This document shows, piece after piece, positions 1 to 5,542 of a DNA stretch of 12,211 nt; the stretch's first letter is position 1; each line of letters begins with the position of its first letter. The notes under the pieces were generated by a model. The model searched no databases. It worked only from the letters and a program-made list of their open reading frames with translations, and was not told the origin of the DNA. The DNA lies in the NCBI GenBank assembly GCA_937907215.1, contig CALESG010000147.1:1-12211 (forward strand). The letters are read 5' to 3'. The position numbers were made by a program, and so were the translations under genes. The stretch is from an uncultured Ruminococcus sp. (GTDB taxonomy: Bacteria > Bacillota > Clostridia > Oscillospirales > Ruminococcaceae).

Positions 1-3000
1 TAATAGCATAGTCTTTAAGAGCTTCATTGCAAGCCGTAGGCCATGTGCTAATAAACAAGTCGCTTACCTGACTGTATGTGTCATTGCTGCCGTTGTCTGC
101 ATATTTTTTCAATGTTGACGCAAATGGAATAGTAAGCTTTTCAAGGTTTGTACAGCCATTGAGCATATTTACGCCCATTGAGTCTACGCTGTTTGGAATT
201 ACAAGCTCTGTGAGCGATGTACAGTTTGCAAATGCATTGTTGCCAATAGTAATAATACCTGATGTTTTCATTTCTTTATTAGCATCCGGTAATATTATAT
301 TCTCTAGCTTTTTACAATTTGCAAAAGCATAATTGCCTATAGAAATAATGCTTTTAGGAAGATCGATCGATTTTGTACCTATTCCAGCAAATGTATAATC
401 ATTTATAACAGATATTGTATTTGGAATATTCAGTTCTGTAATGCTTTCACAACCATAGAATGCATATGCTCCAATACTTGTTATATTGGAAAGATCCGGA
501 GTTGTACTCAGCTTTGGACAATTATAAAATGCATTATTATTGATTGTTGTCACACTGCTTGGGTATATTACTTTTTCCAGATTTATACAATTCTGAAATA
601 CACCTTGACCAATATTAGTTATATTTCCTTTTGAAGTATTTTCAATTGAAACTTCTTTTATTTTATCGACATTGCGGAATGGAGATCTTGAGAATGAATC
701 CATCTCGCCGCTTCCGTATATAAACATATTTCCGTCATTATATAAGATATAATAAATATGTTCTTTTACACCTTCAACTCCTCTGTCCTTGCCCAATTCA
801 CCAGATTCAATTGCAACTTGTTCCTGTCTTTCATATTTAGTAGCAACAGTTGTTTTTGTAGTAGTTGCTTTTGTGGTAACAGTAGTTACTGCCGGTGCAG
901 TGTCCTTGATATTATTAGAGCATGTATATCCGCCGTTTATATTTTTGTAAAGCTGTAAATTAACGGTCGTTGCCGTATCTTTTATTAAAACACTGCCTTG
1001 TGCATTGCCGATACTGCTGTAATTATAAAGCTTGCCTAAACATTTGCCTCCGGAATAAAAACTTCTGCAATAAAAGTATGCAGTACCAAGATCGTTAGTT
1101 TTATTGCCTACACCGCCTAATGTAATTGAAGTGTTTTTTAATGGATAGGTTTTTCCGTCAGCTTCGTCAACATAACTCATTCTGCAAGTTACTTTATGCA
1201 GAATATTTGGGCAATCACCCCAACCGAAACCGCCTTTATCGGAAATATAGAAATCTCCTAATTCTAATTTTCCTTCAAATAATGGAAATTCAAATGTTGG
1301 TTCTTTGTTAAAAATCGAAAGAAGATTAAGTTCTATAGTACCTTCCGCTTTAAGACTGATCGTACCATCAATGCATAAACCGCATCCGTGAATTATATCT
1401 CCGTCAGGTGAATCACACGCAATTACGTCCGTATTTGCTTTTATGCTTGATACAGGGCTTAAGTTGCCCTCTACTTCAAATCCAACTGACGGTTCAAACG
1501 CAATCTCAACAATATCTCCTGTTATATCTCCAAAAGCAACTTCTGCCACGATTCCTACAAAGAATGATCCGCCGACACTTATTGAAGTATCTGAACTTTG
1601 TGTTGAAAATGGACGTGCTTTTTTAGTATCAGTATCATATGAAATACCAAAATAAAATTCTGATTCAAAAGATACTGAAATTGAAGCTTTAGCTTCTATT
1701 TTAAGCTTAGGAGTAAATGAAATATTAAAAACAGTTAAAATAGGAATAGCAGCTTTTGCTAAAGGAAATTCATGCTCTCCGCTTATTTCAGCAGATACAT
1801 TAGCTGTGTTTTTTATATTAACACCCGAATCTACAGATATATAGCCTATTTTTTTGTAGAAATTAAATGCATATCCAAAACTTATTCCTACTGAACCTTT
1901 TAATGATGTAGCGTCACCAATATCCTTCTCTAAAGAAAGATTGATTTTAGGATAATAAGTAAGAGGTCCAAGGTTGTAAAAATTAAATGAAGCATCACCC
2001 GGATCGCCTACGATTGGTGTAAGTTCTTCTGACATCATGCCGTCTTCGGATTGTTCATCATCTACTGTAACACCTTCTTCAAGCTGATCGAAAACAAGTT
2101 TGTCATCACTCATACCCGGAGTAGTTTCGACCTTGATAAAGTCAAACATATCTCCGGAATCTCCATCGCCCTTTGTGATAGTTACAGCATTATCTTCAAT
2201 CAAAACATCGCCTACAATAACAGCGATCATATCGTTTTTATTTGGCTGTATATACAGATAATCATCTTTTTTCAAATCAGCAAGAGTTTCATCCGCATTT
2301 GTAAAAGTATATACGCCGTTTTCATAGTCAGCTGATACAAGTGTATTTACTGTATCAGTGGAATCTGCCATTACAGTATTTTCATTTAATACTACAAAGT
2401 TAGTAGTTTCGTTCTGATCGAGATTTACAACATATTCCGGTTCAAAGTCCTCAATTGTTGTGTCATAAATCTCCTGCATATTTTTAGTATAATCAGATAT
2501 TACATATGTATCACAAAGTTTCATCTTGCCTGAAAAAATGCATAGGTCAATTTCAATTGTATAATATTCAGGCAAAGCATTTTTGTTAACATTCAGGGCA
2601 GTAATAATATCTTTACCCTTTTCAATGTTTTCTTCAACACGAACAGTTTCTTTCTTTGAATCATCGTCTGTCAAAAACCTTGCTTGTATCTTGCAGGATG
2701 CCGGCTGAGTAGAACCAACATAGAGCACGCCAGACTCTGAATCAAATTCAGCTGTAATTATCGAATATTTCTCCTGAGAGTTAAGAGCCTCTTTTCGTGC
2801 TTTTTTCTCATTTTCTTCATTCATTACATTTACCATGTAATTTCCGACAGAGTTCATCGCCTCTACATTTACATCTTCACCATTGTCTGTTTTCAAAGTA
2901 GTTGACATAGATGTTTCTGATTCCAAGGCGGTAGATGTTGGTGCTGTCGTTTCACTGCCTTGCACTAAAGTTGCAGAATCGTTTCTGCTTGAAAAAAGCG

Positions 3001-3064
3001 ATGTAGACAACAGCGTTACCATGACTGTAGCTAACATCAGTGCAATCGCATGACGTTTAAACAT
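1..3064 (-). CDS. Secreted BspA-like leucine-rich repeat protein, partial (C-terminus beyond the window)
   Basis: I translated this frame by hand from the ATG at 3064-3062 to base 1: 1021 codons with no stop, so the gene is intact and runs off the window. An AAGGAGAA Shine-Dalgarno lies at 3071-3078, 6 nt before the ATG. Residues 1 to about 25 are a signal peptide (MFKRH then a hydrophobic stretch), followed by a Ser/Thr-rich segment. Residues about 355-612 alternate polar and hydrophobic residues in long beta-strand-like runs and match no family I recognise. Residues about 624-702 resemble a CNA-B or carboxypeptidase-regulatory beta-sandwich. A Thr linker (TTVTTKATTTKTT) sits near 722-737. 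Then comes a BspA-type head (YGSGEM) and about seven LRR_5 repeats of about 23 residues, such as IGNNAFANCTSLTELVIPNS. The protein is probably exported and cell-surface or secreted; LRR_5 proteins often bind proteins or host surfaces, but the ligand here is unknown. No LPXTG or dockerin is visible because the C-terminus is missing. Confidence 0.88.
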   Translation of the reverse strand, partial: MFKRHAIALMLATVMVTLLSTSLFSSRNDSATLVQGSETTAPTSTALESETSMSTTLKTDNGEDVNVEAMNSVGNYMVNVMNEENEKKARKEALNSQEKYSIITAEFDSESGVLYVGSTQPASCKIQARFLTDDDSKKETVRVEENIEKGKDIITALNVNKNALPEYYTIEIDLCIFSGKMKLCDTYVISDYTKNMQEIYDTTIEDFEPEYVVNLDQNETTNFVVLNENTVMADSTDTVNTLVSADYENGVYTFTNADETLADLKKDDYLYIQPNKNDMIAVIVGDVLIEDNAVTITKGDGDSGDMFDFIKVETTPGMSDDKLVFDQLEEGVTVDDEQSEDGMMSEELTPIVGDPGDASFNFYNLGPLTYYPKINLSLEKDIGDATSLKGSVGISFGYAFNFYKKIGYISVDSGVNIKNTANVSAEISGEHEFPLAKAAIPILTVFNISFTPKLKIEAKASISVSFESEFYFGISYDTDTKKARPFSTQSSDTSISVGGSFFVGIVAEVAFGDITGDIVEIAFEPSVGFEVEGNLSPVSSIKANTDVIACDSPDGDIIHGCGLCIDGTISLKAEGTIELNLLSIFNKEPTFEFPLFEGKLELGDFYISDKGGFGWGDCPNILHKVTCRMSYVDEADGKTYPLKNTSITLGGVGNKTNDLGTAYFYCRSFYSGGKCLGKLYNYSSIGNAQGSVLIKDTATTVNLQLYKNINGGYTCSNNIKDTAPAVTTVTTKATTTKTTVATKYERQEQVAIESGELGKDRGVEGVKEHIYYILYNDGNMFIYGSGEMDSFSRSPFRNVDKIKEVSIENTSKGNITNIGQGVFQNCINLEKVIYPSSVTTINNNAFYNCPKLSTTPDLSNITSIGAYAFYGCESITELNIPNTISVINDYTFAGIGTKSIDLPKSIISIGNYAFANCKKLENIILPDANKEMKTSGIITIGNNAFANCTSLTELVIPNSVDSMGVNMLNGCTNLEKLTIPFASTLKKYADNGSNDTYSQVSDLFISTWPTACNEALKDYAI

Positions 3065-3086
3065 TTTCAATTCTCCTTCACTTTAA

Positions 3087-3160
3087 TTTTATCCATAAAT
3101 TTTTGCATATTTGTTTTAGTCGTTTTATACTAACTATGGATAAAAGTGTTTAAAACGACT
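3087..3160 (-). promoter_or_regulatory. Interleaved inverted repeats in the LRR gene leader (candidate pseudoknot)
   Basis: Two perfect inverted repeats interlock in the leader of the LRR gene. AGTCGTTTTA (3118-3127 on the plus strand) pairs with TAAAACGACT (3151-3160), 10 bp. TTTTATCCATA (3087-3097) pairs with TATGGATAAAA (3135-3145), 11 bp, and the second arm lies inside the loop of the first hairpin. In the minus-strand RNA the order is stem 1, 5-nt loop, stem 2, 7-nt loop, stem 1 partner, 20-nt loop, stem 2 partner, which is classic H-type pseudoknot topology. The last arm ends 8 nt before the Shine-Dalgarno. The repeats are seen directly; the RNA fold and any regulatory role are inference. 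I do not recognise a known riboswitch class. A protein-binding site at DNA level is an alternative. Confidence 0.5.
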
Positions 3161-3180
3161 TTGACTTTTAAAATAAATAT

Positions 3181-3191
3181 ACCTCCTCCTT
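3181..3191 (-). promoter_or_regulatory. Orphan strong Shine-Dalgarno in the LRR gene leader
   Basis: The minus strand reads AAGGAGGAGGT here, a near-perfect anti-16S match, but it lies about 117 nt before the LRR gene start and no ATG, GTG or TTG follows at normal spacing. Only rare ATA or ATT starts would give leader peptides of about 13-17 codons, ending inside the loop of the interleaved repeats downstream. It may be a ribosome standby site, part of an RNA structure, or a relic. Confidence 0.4.
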
Positions 3192-3233
3192 ACCCATTTT
3201 TTATTTAATTTGTTGCATATGACCTATAATTTA

Positions 3234-3263
3234 ATTATACAATAAATAAGCATAATTTGACAA
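3234..3263 (-). promoter_or_regulatory. Probable sigma-A promoter of the LRR gene
   Basis: On the minus strand, TTGTCA (3258-3263) and TATAAT (3234-3239) are separated by 18 nt, a 5/6 match at -35 and 6/6 at -10. The predicted start near 3227 would give a leader of about 160 nt carrying the orphan Shine-Dalgarno and the interleaved inverted repeats. The surroundings are very AT-rich, so chance matches are possible. Confidence 0.5.
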
Positions 3264-3470
3264 GAGTTTTTTAAAAAAGATTTTTTGATTTTATAAATTA
3301 TATATATACTTGAATTATTTGATTTTTAAATTATCTCATATTAAGAAAAAAATCTTTCTTTTGCTTAACTTTCTTATAAAAAACAAAACCTATGCAATCA
3401 GAACATATATTCATAGGGAATATGTTTGGATTTTTGAGTATGATTTTTCATAGGAAAAGGCAAAAAAATA

Positions 3471-3502
3471 AAGGCAACACAGCACAGGGACTGTGCTGTG
3501 TT
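3471..3502 (-). terminator. Perfect 12-bp hairpin, likely minus-strand intrinsic terminator
   Basis: AACACAGCACAG (3476-3487) and CTGTGCTGTGTT (3491-3502) are perfect inverted repeats around a GGA loop. Read on the minus strand, the hairpin is followed by GCC, then TTTA and a run of seven T (the plus-strand A-run just before 3471), fitting an intrinsic terminator with a slightly displaced U-tract. On the plus strand only TTTACATTTA follows, which is weak. It would shield the LRR gene promoter from readthrough from the tRNA side. Confidence 0.55.
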
Positions 3503-3631
3503 TACATTTATCAACCAAGACAAAAAGTCTTATTTGAAATCCTTATCAAGCAGACTAAACATACAGAGCTTAAACAGAAACAGGTTTAAAACTATTTTAA
3601 TCAGCTAAAATTTGATCTGGTTTAGACATAA

Positions 3632-3680
3632 AAAAGGCCGTCACCAGTAAGCGTTACAGCTCTACTAATGACGTTTTTTT
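3632..3680 (-). terminator. Second hairpin downstream of the tRNA, likely terminator
   Basis: The stem is CGTCA-CC-AGTA (3639-3649) with TACT-AA-TGACG (3663-3673). In plus-strand RNA the CC/AA pairs mismatch, whereas in minus-strand RNA they become U-G wobbles and give a continuous 11-bp stem, followed by GCC and TTTTTT. On the plus strand a run of seven T follows directly, so bidirectional use is possible. The minus direction is favoured because the only nearby transcription unit, the tRNA, runs that way. Confidence 0.5.
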
Positions 3681-3767
3681 GGTATATTTATGTTGTCTTT
3701 TATCGTGCATTTTTAATGGCTTGGTGTCCTGATGATGCCATAAACCCTGTTTTTTCAACACATAAAG

Positions 3768-3810
3768 AAAACCACGCAACCTCGATAATTCACCGAAACT
3801 GCGTGGTTTT
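3768..3810 (-). terminator. Hairpin just after tRNA-Pro, probable terminator
   Basis: AAAACCACGCA (3768-3778) and TGCGTGGTTTT (3800-3810) form a perfect 11-bp inverted repeat with a 21-nt loop, beginning 4 nt past the CCA end of the tRNA gene. On the minus strand the stem ends in TTTT and runs into CTTTA, giving a moderate U-tract. Confidence 0.6.
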
Positions 3811-3814
3811 AATA

Positions 3815-3890
3815 TGGTCTGAGTGACGGGACTTGAACCCACGGCCTCTACCACCCCAAGGTAGCGCGCTACCAACTGCGCCACACCCAG
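3815..3890 (-). tRNA. tRNA-Pro (anticodon GGG), CCA encoded
   Basis: The minus strand folds as a complete cloverleaf of 73 nt plus an encoded CCA (3815-3817). The acceptor stem is CTGGGTG with CACTCAG (one G-T pair), the D-arm is GCGC-AGTTGGTA-GCGC, the anticodon stem is CTACC with GGTAG around loop TTGGGGT, and the T-arm is GTGGG-TTCAAGT-CCCGT. Position 33 is T, so the anticodon is GGG (3855-3857), reading proline codons CCC and CCU. The T-stem has two G-T pairs at its outer end. The D and T loop sequences match bacterial tRNA-Pro. It has its own promoter and no neighbouring tRNA in the window. Confidence 0.93.
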
Positions 3891-3924
3891 ATAATAAATA
3901 ACGTAAATTTAACCTATGCAATAC

Positions 3925-3953
3925 ATTTTATCATAAAGGATTTTTTTTGTCAA
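3925..3953 (-). promoter_or_regulatory. Promoter of tRNA-Pro
   Basis: On the minus strand, TTGACA (3948-3953) and TAAAAT (3925-3930) are 17 nt apart, a near-consensus sigma-A promoter. The predicted start near 3918 gives a 5' leader of about 28 nt before the mature tRNA, typical for RNase P processing. Confidence 0.8.
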
Positions 3954-3987
3954 GCACTTTAATAAAAAAGTTTTGGGAAATATTTTT

Positions 3988-4019
3988 AAAAAAATGCCTT
4001 TTTTGCTATTGCAAAAGGC
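3988..4019 (-). terminator. Minus-strand intrinsic terminator upstream of the tRNA
   Basis: GCCTTTTTTGC (3996-4006) and GCAAAAGGC (4011-4019) form a hairpin with loop TATT and a two-base bulge. On the minus strand it is followed by A and a run of seven T (3988-3994). It would stop antisense transcripts coming out of the acyltransferase operon before they reach the tRNA promoter. Its right arm overlaps the proposed -35 of the operon promoter. Confidence 0.45.
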
Positions 4020-4037
4020 GGAAAAATATTATATAAT
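4009..4037 (+). promoter_or_regulatory. Probable promoter of the acyltransferase operon
   Basis: TTGCAA (4009-4014) and TATAAT (4032-4037) are separated by 17 nt, with a second TATAAT at 4038-4043. The -10 is consensus and the -35 matches 4/6. The predicted start near 4044 gives a leader of about 80 nt before the MBOAT ATG. No operator or riboswitch is evident in that leader. Confidence 0.55.
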
Positions 4038-4123
4038 TATAATTAGTTGTCATAATAAAATAATTTAAAATTTATTTGGCAGTAAAAATATATTTGTTTA
4101 TTGTTGTTCGAAGGAGTGTTTAC

Positions 4124-5524
4124 ATGGCGTTCTCAAGTCTATTCTTTGTGTTTTTGTTTTTACCTGTTTGTATAGGAGTATATTTCCTTGCAAATTCAAA
4201 ATACAGAAATGCAATACTTATTGTCTTTTCATTGATATTTTATGCATGGGGTGACCCTATATATATATGGCTTTTACTGCTCGTTTCGTGTTTGAATTAC
4301 CTATTTGGAAAAATGATAACATATGGCAATGGCGGAGCACCAAAGTTTGGATTAGTACTTGGTCTTGTTATTAATATCGGTCTTTTAGTTAGCGTAAAAT
4401 ATACCGGCTTTTTTGTAGAAAATATAAACGCTCTTTTTAATGCCGATTTTGCTGTACCAAAATTCCATCTTCCTTTGGGTCTAAGCTTCTTTACTTTCCG
4501 TGCGATCTCTTATCTTGTTGATTGTCATTGGGGCAAGATTAAAGCAGAACGCAGTTTGAGTACATTTTTATTGTATATGACACTATTTCCAATCACTACA
4601 CAAGGTCCTATTGTAAGATATGAAACCATTGCTTTACAGCTTCATTCAAGAAATACTACTGTTGTTGACTTTTCCGAAGGTCTTGGCAGAATTGTTATAG
4701 GTCTTGCAAAAAAAGTTTTGATCGCAGATCAGCTTGGTACTATAGTAGACCAGTTCCTTGGCAGCGGCGGACTTGAAAACCAATCTGTTTTAGGTGCGTG
4801 GTATGGTGTTATTATGTACGCTCTTCAGATATATTTTGATTTCTCCGGATATTCCGATATGGCAATAGGTATGGGAAGAATATTTGGCTTTAAGTTTGAT
4901 GAAAACTTCCGTTATCCGTTTGTATGTAAAGATGTTACAGAGTTCTGGCAAAGATGGCATATTTCTCTGGGTACATTTTTCCGTGATTACGTTCTTTATA
5001 TTCCGATATTTGGCAAGAGAAGAAAATTCGGCGGATTGTTTCTCGTTTGGCTTTGCACAGGACTTTGGCACGGTGCTTCTTGGAACTTCTTGATATGGGG
5101 ACTCTATTATGGAGTTTTCTTGGCGACTGAAATGATGATCGGCAAAAAGACAATGAAAAAAATTCCAGTGGCGGTTAGACATATTTATAATAAATTAGTA
5201 ATTGCAGTTGGATTCTGTATATTCTATTTCACTGATCTTTCAGATCTTGGCACGTGTCTTAAGAGTATGTTCTTTATGGGCAGTGGAAGCTTTACGCTGC
5301 TTGCGTCTTCATTTAAAAGCAACTTCATACTTATCATAGCAGCTATTATTGGATGCTTTCCAATATTTGCGAATATTAAAAAGAAAATGTTGCTTATAAA
5401 AGATAAAAATACATATATGGTTGTTCAGTCTGTTGGAACATTGCTTTTGGCAGCATTGCTTGTATTAAGCGGAATATTCCTTGTAAATGCAACTAATCGA
5501 CCATTTTTGTATTTGCAGTTTTGA
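4124..5524 (+). CDS. MBOAT family membrane O-acyltransferase (AlgI/DltB type)
   Basis: This 466-residue polytopic protein begins MAFSSLFFVFLFLPV and carries about a dozen hydrophobic segments. It has the AlgI-type signature FWQRWHISLG (His279) and GLWHGASWNF (His316), the conserved His of the MBOAT active site in AlgI and DltB. Such proteins pass an acyl group through or across the membrane to a surface polysaccharide or teichoic acid. I chose the ATG at 4124 because AAGGAG (4111-4116) lies 7 nt upstream and the start matches the family; a TTG start at 4076 would add 16 unlikely residues. It is the first gene of a four-gene operon, and 18 nt separate it from the DHHW gene. Family assignment is firm. 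The acyl group and the acceptor cannot be read from this gene alone; the FkbH and carrier protein downstream suggest an acyl thioester donor made in the cytoplasm. Confidence 0.92.
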   Translation: MAFSSLFFVFLFLPVCIGVYFLANSKYRNAILIVFSLIFYAWGDPIYIWLLLLVSCLNYLFGKMITYGNGGAPKFGLVLGLVINIGLLVSVKYTGFFVENINALFNADFAVPKFHLPLGLSFFTFRAISYLVDCHWGKIKAERSLSTFLLYMTLFPITTQGPIVRYETIALQLHSRNTTVVDFSEGLGRIVIGLAKKVLIADQLGTIVDQFLGSGGLENQSVLGAWYGVIMYALQIYFDFSGYSDMAIGMGRIFGFKFDENFRYPFVCKDVTEFWQRWHISLGTFFRDYVLYIPIFGKRRKFGGLFLVWLCTGLWHGASWNFLIWGLYYGVFLATEMMIGKKTMKKIPVAVRHIYNKLVIAVGFCIFYFTDLSDLGTCLKSMFFMGSGSFTLLASSFKSNFILIIAAIIGCFPIFANIKKKMLLIKDKNTYMVVQSVGTLLLAALLVLSGIFLVNATNRPFLYLQF

Positions 5525-5542
5525 TGAAAGGAGAGAGTATTT

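Larger units (their letters stand above)
3264..3767. other. AT-rich intergenic region with no gene recognised
   Basis: Between the LRR gene promoter and the tRNA terminator I see no credible protein gene on either strand. The longest frames lack ribosome binding sites and resemble no known protein. The region holds two hairpins (3476-3502 and 3639-3673), both better suited to ending minus-strand transcripts. Apart from these, 3264-3475 and 3503-3638 show only AT-rich DNA with short weak symmetries, for example AACATAT/ATATGTT near 3403-3427. Confidence 0.5.

Noticed and set aside
78..958. Plus-strand open frames opposite the LRR gene
   Set aside because: They oppose a long intact frame with clear LRR repeats and a linker, and have no ribosome sites or recognisable products.
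3392..3589. 65-codon plus-strand open frame
   Set aside because: No ribosome binding site, no recognisable protein, and it spans the perfect terminator hairpin at 3476-3502.
3654..3884. 76-codon minus-strand open frame starting MAQLVARYLGVVEAVGSS
   Set aside because: Its first third is the translated tRNA-Pro gene, a familiar annotation artefact; the rest crosses the tRNA terminator.
3600..3890. tRNA-associated integration site (attachment site)
   Set aside because: No integrase gene and no second copy of the tRNA 3' end were seen in the window.
4076..4123. Upstream TTG start extending the MBOAT protein by 16 residues
   Set aside because: The ATG at 4124 has AAGGAG at good spacing and the expected family N-terminus; the TTG has neither.
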